DNA of 64,000 bases from Rhynchopus sp. YZ270_cl-10 (GCA_964035575.1 OZ037920.1:186001-250000); one strand, 5' to 3'. Shown: positions 35,304 to 45,332, counted from the stretch's first letter. Translations and numbers: made by a program. Notes: generated by a model not told the origin, from the sequence alone.

Positions 35304-36248
35304 TCAGTCGAGATAGGCCAACCCCAGAAGCCCACGCACCTGCTCATAAATGTAAAACGTCGCCACCGAGGTAGGAAACATCCTGAAGAACATCGCATTC
35401 CAGCCTCTGTAAAACACCGCCGCACCGTGGGTGTGATACAGATGCCGCACCGTGTACAGCACGTTTGGGTGGGTGTTTTCTGGGGTAAGCATTTTCGACG
35501 CTTGGTAGGCTGTGAACACAGAATCCAACGGCATGACTGCACAGGTCACACCAAAGGACGCAATGAAGGAGCAAATGATGTGCAGCGGCGGGCCGTCCTC
35601 TAGACCCCACCCCTTGAGCAACGTCTTGGAGGTATCATATGTAGCCAGCTGCGACCCACTCAACGTCGCACCACGCGCTGTGAACACCCCTGCACCTCTG
35701 TACAACCCACGCACACCGTTCGACTGAAAAGAGCGCTGCAGACCTTCAATCCCTGTTGCAAAGGTTGGTGCCCGCCCCTTGGCAGATCCTGAAATGAGAA
35801 TGCCATCTGCCCCTCGCACACCAGCCTCCGACTGCAGCTGTGTCTTAACGATGAAGAGCGGGCACCACGGCAGATATCCACAGGTCCCTGAGATGACACC
35901 AGCGGCGAACATTTTTATCGGGCTTGCACCGTCTTCCTTCTTAGCCCCCAAGGTGTCGCGGATGTATGGGTACAAACCAATTCTGGTTCCCATACTCCCA
36001 GTGCACGCAGCGCAGTTCGTGAGCAACCCATGCCTCCACAACCCCCTCCACAAGCCTTCATCCTGCACAATGCGTTTCAAATACGAGGTCATCTGTACAG
36101 GTTTGCCTCCCTCCAGAGGATTTGACACTTGCCAGCGAATCCGCAGACAGTCCATCCAGTTGGTCATGGACATCGTAAAGGCTCCAGTGAAACATGAAGC
36201 AGACAGGTTCAAGAGAAGCTCTGATCGGCTCTTTTGGGCGTCACCCAT
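35304..36248 (-). CDS. Mitochondrial carrier family (SLC25-like) protein with atypical signatures
   Basis: A 314-residue single-exon protein, the usual carrier length, with three repeats of about 100 residues and alternating hydrophobic helices; it should exchange a solute across the mitochondrial inner membrane. The carrier motif P-x-[DE]-x-x-[KR] is degenerate: repeat 1 reads NWMDCLR (Pro replaced), repeat 2 PLFIVK (acidic residue replaced by Phe) and repeat 3 PLDSVF (basic residue replaced by Phe). The second-helix motifs are better kept (EGLWRGLWRHG, NGVRGLYRGAG and HGAAVFYRGWNAMFFR). The substrate cannot be assigned; broken matrix salt bridges are known in divergent carriers. An upstream block at 36367-36492 is shared with the 5' flank of the coiled-coil gene at 57596-63591. 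Confidence 0.8.
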   Translation of the reverse strand: MGDAQKSRSELLLNLSASCFTGAFTMSMTNWMDCLRIRWQVSNPLEGGKPVQMTSYLKRIVQDEGLWRGLWRHGLLTNCAACTGSMGTRIGLYPYIRDTLGAKKEDGASPIKMFAAGVISGTCGYLPWCPLFIVKTQLQSEAGVRGADGILISGSAKGRAPTFATGIEGLQRSFQSNGVRGLYRGAGVFTARGATLSGSQLATYDTSKTLLKGWGLEDGPPLHIICSFIASFGVTCAVMPLDSVFTAYQASKMLTPENTHPNVLYTVRHLYHTHGAAVFYRGWNAMFFRMFPTSVATFYIYEQVRGLLGLAYLD

Positions 36249-36366
36249 TTGTGATAAAATAGAGTGCTTTTAAAAATACCTTATGAGGGAATGTTAGCCA
36301 TGAGCCAATGAGAATCAAAAAGGAGATGTTGCGCAAAGAGAAAGAGTGAGAGAAAGAGAGTGAGAA

Positions 36367-36492
36367 CAGCAGGATCGGGGTAGGTAAGTACAGTTGTTTT
36401 CGTTGATTGCACAAAAAATCCTCCTGAGCGATTGATTGGCCGTACCAGTAAATACTATTGCTCCTTTAAAGCAAGCTTCGTAGGAATAAGAA
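36367..36492 (-). repeat. Upstream block shared by two genes (copy 1)
   Basis: Aligns with 63791-63934, including CAAGCTTCGTAGGAATAA, AGGATCGG then TAGGTAAGTA, and ACTATT then CTCCTTTAAAG. Both copies lie 100-350 bp upstream of a minus-strand start codon in the same relative orientation. A partial copy is at 55766-55835. It may be promoter or leader sequence. Confidence 0.6.
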
Positions 36493-36605
36493 AAAAAAAA
36501 AATATCTAGGGAGAGAAGGGGCGGGGGTTAGGTGTCTTTTCCTTCATATAATCAGGCAGCACTGAGCATATATTTTTTTTTCGGATGGGTACAGGGGTGG
36601 TTTGC

Positions 36606-37346
36606 AGGCCTTTTGCTAACCATCATGCCATCATGCCACGTTTTTGGGCGTTTTTTATTTTTTTTTCCATCATGCCACCATCATGCCACGGGGGGTGGTG
36701 GGGCAGGGCTTTCGCTCTCCATCACCTGGGGATTTCCCCCCAGATGGCATGATGGCATGATGGCATGATGGCATGATGGCATGATGGCATGATGGCATGA
36801 TGGCATGATGGCATGATGGCATGATGGCATGATGGCATGATGGCCTGAAAATATTTCTGCTCGCTGCGCTCGCGGAGGTATACCTAAAAAAAAAATTCCC
36901 GCTCGCTTCGCTCGCGCTGTACGCCTATTTTCTTCCTGCCTACGGTGCCATTTTACAATGTCTAAGGGGATTCCCTTGCATTTTGCAGCCAGAAATGAAA
37001 CTTGACCCAAGCTGCAAAAATTTGACCATTGTTATTTCAAAATGACCCAACCGTTGCAACAGCCCCTGCTTCTGGAAGACGTAGTGATTTTGTACGGTTA
37101 GTGTACGTAAGGCGCAAGACCAAGCACCGTTAAACAAGGATTAGATTCTGTTTTTTTTTTTTTGTTATCTTGCAAAGCTGACCCTTCGCCTCTCCACCCT
37201 GTGGCTGTCAGGGAGGCGCGCGCGAAGCGCGCGACGACCGCTTTTACCAGGTGGGAAAGCTCGGAATGTACTTTTTTTCCAGGAAATTATTTTTTTTTGA
37301 CCATCATGCCATTCCTGGGGAAAATCCCAAAGTTAGCAAAAGGCCT
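36606..37346. repeat. Inverted-repeat segment containing an 8-bp microsatellite
   Basis: AGGCCTTTTGCTAAC at 36606-36620 is the exact reverse complement of GTTAGCAAAAGGCCT at 37332-37346. Just inside each end is CCATCATGCCAT. Between them lie GCTCGCTTCGCTCGCGC-type palindromes (near 36860 and 36900) and a GCGCGC/GCGCGC hairpin near 37215. Confidence 0.65.
36743..36843. repeat. (ATGGCATG)n microsatellite
   Basis: About twelve perfect 8-bp units. Short runs of the reverse-complement unit (CATCATGC) occur at 36622-36641 and 36669-36690, so the region can fold back on itself. Confidence 0.9.
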
Positions 37347-37570
37347 GGGTGGTTTGCATCTGGGTGAAGATGTCTTCTCCTCGCATATGCGAAATACACC
37401 TATGTACGGGTCAGTTTTTGTTTTTGGTTTTTTTTTTTTTTTTTTCATTGAAATGATTTTGTTTGTGAATACTTTTTTTCTCTTGTCGGTGTAAAATATC
37501 CCCATAAGGAGGGTAGGGGTCGTTCTTCACTAACATTTGTGTTGATTGTGGTTTCTGTTTTCTTTAAAAA

Positions 37571-37616
37571 ACTTGGTTGGATTGAGTGTAGCTACCTAGA
37601 GTGTGCTACACTATGT
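37571..37616 (+). repeat. Dispersed hairpin, family E
   Basis: GAGTGTAGCTACC, then AGAGTGTGCTACACTATG. TAGTGTAG-type and CTACACTA-type arms flank a short loop. Relatives are at 5421, 43228 (opposite orientation), 46684 and 62262. Confidence 0.5.
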
Positions 37617-38302
37617 TTTCTTCTTCGCATTTTCCTTGCGGTGTCGAACAAAAGGGAGTAGAGTTTGAAAACAAAATAGAATACCTATACCTCCATGGAT
37701 ACAGGTAGTGGCAAAACTCTGGGTGTTGTTGAATCGCAAACAAAAAAACGAAAAAATAAAAATGGAAAAAAAAAAAAAAAAATTGACGTGCCTCCGAGCG
37801 CACGTCTAAAATACTTCGTTTTTTTTTTTTTTTTTTTGTATTTTTTTTTTTTTGAAAAATTCTTCGAATATTTCCCTTTTCCCCACCCTCCATTTTGATA
37901 TAGCAAGGGTCCCTAAGTTGACATGGTACGCACTTCCTCTACAAACCAAAGTTGTTTTTACAACAAAAAAAAAAAGTGGGGGATACGAACAGAAAAAAAT
38001 AAAATTCAAGGTACAAACACCACCATGGACGCAGGCACCAGAACTTTTGCAAATTAGTCGCAAAAAATTGTTTCATATACTAACTATTCTACTGAATAGA
38101 TGGTATAATACGCAAAAAAGAATGACTTCGTATTTCTACATTTAAGTTGTACACGACTCATCTTGGGGACGCAAATGGGTATTGGGAATACAGACAATAA
38201 TAGCCCATTATACGACATAAAAAGAAGGGTTGTATGGATATGCCACATGCATACATTATTAAAAAGAGAAGTTGAACCATATACCAAAGCTCGCTGTCAC
38301 TT

Positions 38303-38424
38303 GGTTCATCGGCGGACACAGGGTATTGGTTCACTGTGGGTTGTCTAACCCCAGAGAGCACTTCATTGACATGCACACAGTTACCACGAGGGAAGTTGTA
38401 TGCAGGTGTAAACATACTCATTGC
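38303..38424 (+). repeat. Intergenic repeat shared with 31873-31992
   Basis: Second copy of the roughly 120-bp block; see the entry at 31873 for the shared runs. Confidence 0.65.
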
Positions 38425-39290
38425 CACAGAGAAAAGCTGAATTTTGCCGAAAAAAAGAACACAACGTCTCTCAAGGAAAGATGGGTTCTGCGTCTTATTT
38501 CAGAACAGCACTGCTCCACCTGCTATTGTACTAGGACCTTCAGATCCATAAAAAGAGCACGTCGAGCCCCTCCCCATCAAATGAATAGCTGTCTACAATT
38601 ATTTCATAAGAAGGCTTTTGTTTTACAAAAAAAAACATCGTTTGTACATTAGTTTCTTGGATATCTTACGATCAACCTCTGGACAATAATACAAAAAAAA
38701 AGGTAAAAAAAAAGGCAACAGTGAAAAACTGGAAATATGAATGTGCATACACAACAGTGCATGCAGCTGAGAGCATTGGCAATATAGGGAAGGGCGGAGA
38801 GAGGACAACGTGGCCTGGGTTCTTGGAGCCACAGGCGTTAACTTTTTTTTTGTTTGGATAATCCGAAAATGGTCAGCCACCAAAGCAAGTGGGCGTCTGT
38901 ACGCATTTTCTTTTTTGTACCATTTGTGTTGTGTCCTGTTGGCGAGTGAGCCTTCCCCATGGTGTGTGTTTGTTTTTTTTTTTGTTGAACAATTTTGAAC
39001 AATTGATATCAGAGATCGTACAGCCCCGGGGATAAGGAAGTGGGCCAGCTGGCCCAGTTGCACAGCCAAGCTAGTTCCCTGTGTCACCCTGGCGGCGGTT
39101 GTTCTGTGTGGGCTAGCCAGGTCTTGCGATCTGACTGATGCATTTTTTTCCCCACACAATTTCAAAGAGGGAAACACCTCAAAGACTTTCGCAATAATGT
39201 TCAAAATTCATCAAAAAAAGTTGAAAGCGCAAAAAAAAGAAAAGAAAAATGCAATTCGAAGCTCTCTCTTTAACACTGAGAAAACTTGAT

Positions 39291-39326
39291 AGATGAACCG
39301 AAGTCTCTTCCGTACTTCAGGTCATC
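39291..39326 (+). repeat. Family A hairpin with altered stem
   Basis: AGATGAACC, then GAAGT-CTCTTCCGT-ACTTC, then GTCATC. Relative to the consensus stem, bases on both sides have changed and pairing is preserved. Confidence 0.55.
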
Positions 39327-39350
39327 AGTAAAATGATTGGGATATTGTTA

Positions 39351-41267
39351 TTTTATTCCCCTGGGAAATAAAGTATACGAAGGATTTGGCACTTTTAGCG
39401 GGATTCTTTTTAATGATAATTTCACGCAGTTTTTTTATCGCAAATTAAACCCCCGCTCATTGAACTTTATTTCACGCGTTTTTCACTTTTTTTCACTGCA
39501 ATTCCTTCAGAGCGGGATTTTATTTTTGTTTTTTTCACGCTAAAACAGGGGTTTTATTTGGCGATAACTTCACGCTAAATTTTAGTACATCCTGCACCAC
39601 CACCCGCCTAAAAATTGAAAATTTTGAATTTTTTTTGCCCTTTTCGCATTTTTTCTGACACATGCAACATGCCGAAGGATGTAAGACGCAAACGGTCCTC
39701 CGACAGGAGATGGACAAGCACTACAGTGGTTTTGCTGAAGGACTAGCATTGTCGACACCGTACGTCCGTGAATGGGACCGCTTTTTGAGGAATTCATTGG
39801 CAAGCCTGACGGTAAGCCCACGGAAGCCGACTTCGTTTCGTACATAGTGTATCTCCGTGACGATCTCACTATCAAGACGAAGGACACACCACCCCCTTTA
39901 CTTCATTGTGAGGAAGGTGGTGGCTGGCATGATATTCTGTGATGGGCGGGGATCTTCTGAATGTGTCTCGCTCTTGCACGACAGCCATTTCCCGACCTCC
40001 CGCTAGCACCCGAGGGGACACTGAGGTGGCGAGGTCGGGATGTAGCTTTGTGTACCGTTGAGGCAGCTTTCCAAACCCGACCACACGCTGCGCTACGCGC
40101 TATGCGTACACGTGGTGTGGGCTTTTTAGGCTACATACTGTACGCGCTACACGCAAAATGCCGTTGTTGTGTGTGTAAAAACGTGGGTTGCGTGGTACTG
40201 CATGGGGTCACACGTGCACCACCCTGTGGCTCACACATGGTTCTGCCACCCCAAAAATGCGTATCCCACCCCACATACCAGGGTATGGGCCCAATTCACC
40301 AGTTTTTTGCAGGTTCCCAGCGAGCAAAAGCTAGCGGGAGGGTAATGAGAGCTACCTGGAGGGACACATACTCGTTAGTTATTGCACAATAAAGTGAAGT
40401 TATTAATGCAGGCACCTCCGACTGACCCACGTACGATGCCAGCCATCCGGATGAAAGCACAAGTACCCTGCGGCCAACAACAGAAGATGTAAAAAGGAAA
40501 CCTAATGACTGGCCCGTACCGTAAGAGAACGAGGGCGGTTCACAACCGCTCGACAGCCGGCGGCCCACCTTCCGTTGAAGAGTTGTGAGCTTACAGGTAC
40601 TGCAGTTCGCTGCACCCAACGCTTGATGCACGATAGTCTACACAAGAGAGCAGAAACCCAAAAACACAAAAAGGGGTGGGCGGGGGGGTCACAACATCTC
40701 TCTCTTGGCGCCCCATGCTGTACCGACAGTTGGGCCTCACCCTTTCTCTTAGGGATATACATGGACGTCCTTACAGGCAGCACACCGTAACCCAAAGGCG
40801 TGGCAGAGAGACTCCGTAGAGCGACTCTGGCCTGACCGCTGGCCATTTATGCTCCGGGTGCGAGCACCCATCATAGCATAGGGGGGCCAGCCTGACCCAG
40901 CATTTATATACCCTGCCAGGGTGAACTTGCATAAAAGAGGGCAGGGGCGTTTAGACCCTGAGGACTAGGGGAAGTCCCGCATACCCCAACAGAAAGACAA
41001 AGGCTATGCACTGGTGATATAGGAGAGGCAGGGTTGCTGAAAAACAAAAAGACCCTGAAGGCACAAAAACGCCCCGCATACCCCTCCTCGCCTCCTGTTT
41101 TGTAATCTCTCAGGTAGGAGACATCGGTTCGAGCGGTCAACACCTTCATAGAGTTTCTGGAGGAACGGACCCCCGGATGCAATTTAAGGTCCAGCCCAGG
41201 ACCAATAAATGAGTCCCGCTAAAAGTGCCAAATCCTTTCGTATACTTTATTTCCCGTGAAATAAAAT
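39351..41267. mobile_element. 1.9-kb element with ~55-bp terminal inverted repeats
   Basis: The left end (39351-39404) and right end (41213-41267) are reverse complements with few mismatches; both contain GGATTTGGCACTTTTAGCGG or its complement and AAATAAAGTATACGAA. The interior holds only short reading frames; one near 39663-39847 reads STPYVREWDRF, faintly recalling the N-terminal domain of tyrosine recombinases but not assignable. A family F repeat lies at 40404-40456, and a TATATAAA motif near 40905 (minus strand). I read it as a decayed or non-autonomous DNA transposon of unknown superfamily. Confidence 0.6.
40404..40456 (+). repeat. Dispersed repeat, family F
   Basis: TGCAGGCACC, TCCGACTGACCCACGTACG, ATGCCAG and ATCCGGATGAAA match the copies at 5103 and 63947. 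Confidence 0.5.
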
Positions 41268-41273
41268 TACGTA

Positions 41274-41436
41274 TTCACCTCCTTTTAGCGGATTATTTTG
41301 CGATACTTCACTTATTTTTTTCCCAGGCTCGTGCACTCAATTTGCCTCGCTTCGCTCGGCAAATTAAGTAGCCCTCGCCTGGGAAAAAAATGCGTGAAGT
41401 TATCGCAAAATAAAACCCCGCTAAAAGGAGGTGAAT
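41274..41436. repeat. 160-bp foldback with CTCGCTTCGCTCG tip
   Basis: The two arms (from TTCACCTCCTTTTAGCGG to GCTAAAAGGAGGTGAA) are nearly perfect reverse complements. At the centre is AATTTGC-CTCGCTTCGCTCG-GCAAATT. The arms share sequence with the inner part of the adjoining inverted-repeat element. Confidence 0.75.
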
Positions 41437-41655
41437 AAATAGTTATTTTTCCATGAAAAAAAAAAAGACCTTCAAAAAAGAAAATTTGTAAGATGAAAAC
41501 ACGTCTCTCCTACTTCCAAAACAAAAACAGAAAAAAGAGTTGATAAGATAAGCCAAAGCCTTTCGTACTTAGCCACCTAAAAAAAAAGAGCAAATTCGAC
41601 CAAATAATCCTCTCGTGTTTCACTCCTTTTTTAAATTTTTTTTCAATTTTTTTTT

Positions 41656-43119
41656 TCAGATAATCTGCATATCCTCGCACCTTGGGTCATAGATGTTTCT
41701 GTATCTGTTGAACAGCGCGCGGAGCTCTTCGATGTAACGGGCGTGCACGGACTCAACCAGTTCACGGGACGGGTTTTCATTCTTCTCCACCACAAGCGGG
41801 TTGCCGATAACCGGCGTAACCGGCCTCCTCTTTGGCAGAAGCCCGCCAGAATAGTTAAAAACACCTCTCCCCGCCACTACCATCGGCGCCACCGTAAAAA
41901 ACTTCTGAATTTTCCTCTGGAACTCAATAAACCTCGGCCTATCCTCACTGAAGTTATCGTACAGCGAGTTCTCCCCATACGCGTAGACAGGCACAATGTT
42001 TGCCCCAGTTTGAATCGCTAACTTAACAAACCCCATACGGTCCTTCAATGCAATCTTGTTGGAATGGGGTGCGCAGTACAGCGCTTCCTTCGCGCCACCT
42101 ACAACGAGGATTGTGGATGCCCCTTTTGCCCAGGTAAGCATTTTTGTGATGGATTCGCGCGAAGCATTTCCGACTCCTGCAGCGATGATGTGTTCACGGA
42201 GGAATGGAACATAAAACCACACCGGAAGCGTCTGCGCGGTCAGACTCAACCCAGGAAGAAGTTTCTGCGTGCTAGGGTGCGACATCATCCCAAAGGCTCC
42301 AGCGCATTGCACACCATGAGGATGAACGCACATCAAATAGTTTTTCTCCGCATCAAACTTCTTTGAATCCTCCACCACCACTCTCACCGGGAAATAATCC
42401 ACAAAATGACGGAACATCGCGGAATAACGGTACCACGGTTTATACCGGGACCCTTCTCCTACCCATGGCCTAGGCTTGATAACGGTGTCATAGTACACAA
42501 AGGAGTAATAGACGACACCGAGGGTCAAGAAGGTGAGAGGGAGGAAGAAGAGGAATGCGGCTAGGGTAGAGAAAACGATCATGAGGAGGGAGAGGAAGCA
42601 GAGGAAGACGACGCAGATGGTCTGGATGCGTCGGGTCATGGGGACGTTGAGGATGGCAGCGCCGCCGACGCCTTCGATGTTTTCGGTGTTATCGCCGGAT
42701 TTAGGGATAAGGCGGAGAGGGTGGGACGCAGCCAGCTTGTCGATAGCAGTGCCAAGCTCCGTCACCTCGGCGACAATCTCAGCATCATCGCTTGCCACGC
42801 GTCCTAGGTATGATTTGTAGATCTCGAGGTGGTCCAATGAAAGCTCGTTCACGCCGTTCAGATCGAGCTGCCCGCGGACGTGCTCCAGCTCCAGCTTGAT
42901 GGAATCGATCTCAGCCGCGTCACGTCGTTTCTTCAAGGTTGCAGCGATCTTCGCTCCCATAGTCTCTAACGCATCGTTCGAGGAGAGGTCCAAGTCGACC
43001 TCCACCTTCTGTACACGTGGCTCCCCGGTGTGCACCTCCTCAAGCAGCTGTTCGCGCCATTCGGACCAACTCTGCTTTTTGAAGTCCAGCTCCTTGTGGG
43101 TGTCCTCGCTGGGAGACAT
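41656..43119 (-). CDS. DGAT2: Diacylglycerol acyltransferase type 2 family protein
   Basis: Endoplasmic-reticulum acyltransferase of the DGAT2/MOGAT family, probably making triacylglycerol from diacylglycerol and acyl-CoA. It has 487 residues in one exon. A hydrophobic hairpin spans about residues 165-208. After it come the DGAT2 motifs in order: YFP (242-244, in HFVDYFPVRV), the catalytic HPHG (266-269), GGAKEAL and MGFVKLAIQTGANIVPVYAYGEN. The C-terminus is soluble, with VHARYIEELRALFNRYRN. Unusually, about 160 residues of charged, partly coiled-coil sequence precede the membrane segment; most DGAT2s have a shorter cytosolic N-terminus. Mono- versus diacylglycerol preference cannot be decided from sequence. 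Confidence 0.9.
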   Translation of the reverse strand: MSPSEDTHKELDFKKQSWSEWREQLLEEVHTGEPRVQKVEVDLDLSSNDALETMGAKIAATLKKRRDAAEIDSIKLELEHVRGQLDLNGVNELSLDHLEIYKSYLGRVASDDAEIVAEVTELGTAIDKLAASHPLRLIPKSGDNTENIEGVGGAAILNVPMTRRIQTICVVFLCFLSLLMIVFSTLAAFLFFLPLTFLTLGVVYYSFVYYDTVIKPRPWVGEGSRYKPWYRYSAMFRHFVDYFPVRVVVEDSKKFDAEKNYLMCVHPHGVQCAGAFGMMSHPSTQKLLPGLSLTAQTLPVWFYVPFLREHIIAAGVGNASRESITKMLTWAKGASTILVVGGAKEALYCAPHSNKIALKDRMGFVKLAIQTGANIVPVYAYGENSLYDNFSEDRPRFIEFQRKIQKFFTVAPMVVAGRGVFNYSGGLLPKRRPVTPVIGNPLVVEKNENPSRELVESVHARYIEELRALFNRYRNIYDPRCEDMQII

Positions 43120-43802
43120 TGATTCAGGGTGGTGGGGGTAGTGGTTATCCTCTGTGGTGGGGTGGCATAGGTGGTAGGTGGTAGGTGGTCAGTAGGGTAA
43201 GTGGTCAGTGGATAGCACAAAAAAAAAAATGTAGTATAGTGGAGCACACTCTAGGGTGGCTACACTAATACAACCAAGTTTTCAAAAAAAAAAAAAGAAA
43301 GAAGTTGAAGAAATGAAAGCTGTAGGGACCAAGTATGTTTTAAAAAAGTAGTTGGCTTTTTTTTTTGTCTCAGGATAGGTTATTTTGTGGACAATATGGC
43401 ATTTTTTTCAAAGGCCGGTTAGAATAGGGGCCTAAATTCCTCTTTAGATTGGTAATATCAAAGTGTAAACAAAAAGTTCTCAGAAAGAAGATGTATACCA
43501 AAGAGAACAAAGAAGAAGAAAGGTGGAAATATTGACAGATAAATATGTCTCGTGTCTCGTGTACATAGTATTATTACGTCTTTAAAAACTGTTAGAACCT
43601 ATAGGTGTTGCACACCCCGTCCACCTTTTTTTCGAGCATAAAATTTCTATTTTATTTTGTTTTGTTTCCCCACTTTCGTTGGGAGGGGGTGTAATTCCCT
43701 CATATCGACAGCACAAAAATTTATATTTCTGAAAAAAAAGATATCGAGCGCAAATTCAAAATACCCCTCATCCCCTTCGCCCTCCCCTCCCCTCTATCCC
43801 CC
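43120..43802. other. Intergenic region between DGAT2 and the first UBL-WD40 gene
   Basis: Upstream of DGAT2 is a (GGTRRT)-type simple repeat (43130-43205), then a family E hairpin in inverted orientation (43228-43280) and A/T-rich DNA. No gene is visible. Confidence 0.55.
43228..43280 (-). repeat. Dispersed hairpin, family E (inverted)
   Basis: TATAGTGGAG, a CACACTCTAGGGTG core and CTACACTAATA make a clear stem-loop. It is the reverse complement of the family E pattern at 46684. Confidence 0.55.
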
Positions 43803-45008
43803 TTAACAACAACTACAACACCCACGCTTCTTCACCTTCCGTGGTGGTCGAGGTGGTGGCGTATCACCTGCCACTACCTCGAGGTCAGCCAGACCAAAGT
43901 CGTCATTCTCCGGCACCGGGCACAGTGGGTAGGTGTTCAGGGTGGAACGGTACCCCACAAGCACGGTCTGCATATCTTCTGAGAGGGCATACGTGTAGAT
44001 CTGCTTTGTTTCCTCTGGGCGGAGGAGGAGGGTCGGCTGTCCTGTTGCTAAATCCCATCTGCGCACCCCATCTTGCGAGCCGGAGAACAGATACGTCGCG
44101 CATGGTGACAGAGCGAGGAAGATGAGTGGGGCGGAGGAAGGCTGAATCATCTTTCTGAAGACACGCTCTCCAGAGTCTGTCGCGAAGACATAAAAGGAGA
44201 TCGAATCTGCCAACGCCACATACCCCGAACCCGGTGAAAACACAACATCCCCATTCGGCCTGCCACACCCAAACGCACACACACAATTCAACCCTGTAAT
44301 CTCATACACCCCGGTATGCGTCGCCACCCACCTATTACACCGTGACACCGTTGCACGCACATTGACCCCATCCATCCGATCCAAGCACTCCCCAGACACC
44401 GCACTGAACACATACAACCCGGTTTCACACCCCACAACAACGTGGAGACCGTCTGATGTAAGGGAGATAGTGTTGACCACACCGCATCTGAGGGTGTGGA
44501 CGCGAGGGTGGAGGCCGTGATGTCTGCCAAGAAGGTGTACCTGAGATGCGTGAGTGGGCTCCGTATACGCAATGTACTCAGAGCTGACCGCCAACGCCTG
44601 CGCGCATTCTGGGATGACCAAGGTGTTCTCCGCTGTGCCCAAATCTGTGAGGTAGATTCCTGTGAAAAGGAGGTACGTGGACACAGCGTACCGTCCGCAT
44701 GGCGAGACGGCAAGGTGTTTGCCACCTACTGCGTACTGTGGATGTGGCCACTGCGCCTCGGCGTTTACGTTCCGTGCTGTCACCTCCGCCCAAAGAGAGT
44801 CCCCATCACACAGGGCTGTGCCACGGATCGGTGTGCTGTCCTCTCCCAGCAAGGTGCGCACCCCATCCTGCAGGTGCAGATGCACCTCAGACGTCCCCTT
44901 CACAGCCAGCAGCACCGCGACCCGCCCCCGCAACTCCCCGACAGTCTCACGCTCGCCTACCTCCACAACACGTTTCTCCCCGGTGGTGAGTTCGATGTGC
45001 ACCTCCAT
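43803..45008 (-). CDS. Ubiquitin-like plus WD40-type propeller protein with C-terminal Cys cluster
   Basis: A 401-residue single-exon protein. Residues 1-78 look like a ubiquitin-like fold (MEVHIELTTGEKRVVEVGE, then TVGELRGRVAVLL). The rest forms a degenerate WD40-type propeller with repeated LAVSPCGRYAVST-type and SGSQDGVRRWDLATG strands. It ends in a basic stretch followed by GCCSCC, five terminal-region cysteines that could be lipidated. A paralogue with the same architecture lies at 47165-48262, also on the minus strand. I do not recognise a named family. The domain pair could suggest a ubiquitin or proteasome adaptor, but that is inference. A 35-bp minisatellite starts about 70 bp upstream of the ATG. 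Confidence 0.7.
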   Translation of the reverse strand: MEVHIELTTGEKRVVEVGERETVGELRGRVAVLLAVKGTSEVHLHLQDGVRTLLGEDSTPIRGTALCDGDSLWAEVTARNVNAEAQWPHPQYAVGGKHLAVSPCGRYAVSTYLLFTGIYLTDLGTAENTLVIPECAQALAVSSEYIAYTEPTHASQVHLLGRHHGLHPRVHTLRCGVVNTISLTSDGLHVVVGCETGLYVFSAVSGECLDRMDGVNVRATVSRCNRWVATHTGVYEITGLNCVCAFGCGRPNGDVVFSPGSGYVALADSISFYVFATDSGERVFRKMIQPSSAPLIFLALSPCATYLFSGSQDGVRRWDLATGQPTLLLRPEETKQIYTYALSEDMQTVLVGYRSTLNTYPLCPVPENDDFGLADLEVVAGDTPPPRPPRKVKKRGCCSCC

Positions 45009-45077
45009 TGAGAAGGAATGAGGGTTTGAATGAAAGTTGTTGTTTTTTGCTTTGTGCTCTTTTTGTTTTGGTGGTCT

Positions 45078-45332
45078 TGAGAGAGGGGGGAGGCAAGAAG
45101 AGGATGTGGTTCAGAGAGAGGGGGGAGGCAAGAAGAGGATGTGGTTCAGAGAGAGGGGGGAGGCAAGAAGAGGATGTGGTTCAGAGAGAGGGGGGAGGCA
45201 AGAAGAGGATGTGGTTCAGAGAGAGGGGGGAGGCAAGAAGAGGATGTGGTTCAGAGAGAGGGGGGAGGCAAGAAGAGGATGTGGTTCAGAGAGAGGGGGG
45301 AGGCAAGAAGAGGATGTGGTTCAGAGAGAGGA
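45078..45332. repeat. 35-bp minisatellite, about seven copies
   Basis: The unit contains AGGCAAGAAGAGGATGTGG and a G6 run. Its TC junction recurs at 45111, 45146, 45181, 45216, 45251, 45286 and 45321. It sits directly upstream of the gene ending at 45008, in its likely promoter or leader. Confidence 0.95.

Larger units (their letters stand above)
36249..41655. other. 5.4-kb gene-poor region with microsatellites and inverted-repeat elements
   Basis: No intact protein gene is supported. In order it holds the shared upstream block (36367-36492), an inverted-repeat segment with an 8-bp microsatellite (36606-37346), a family E hairpin (37571-37616), a repeat shared with 31873-31992, a family A variant (39291-39326), a 1.9-kb element with terminal inverted repeats (39351-41267) and an adjoining foldback (41274-41436). 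Confidence 0.65.

Noticed and set aside
39582-39887. Intact transposase or recombinase gene inside the 39351-41267 element
   Set aside because: Only short frames are open and the resemblance to a tyrosine recombinase N-terminus is faint, so no enzyme can be claimed.
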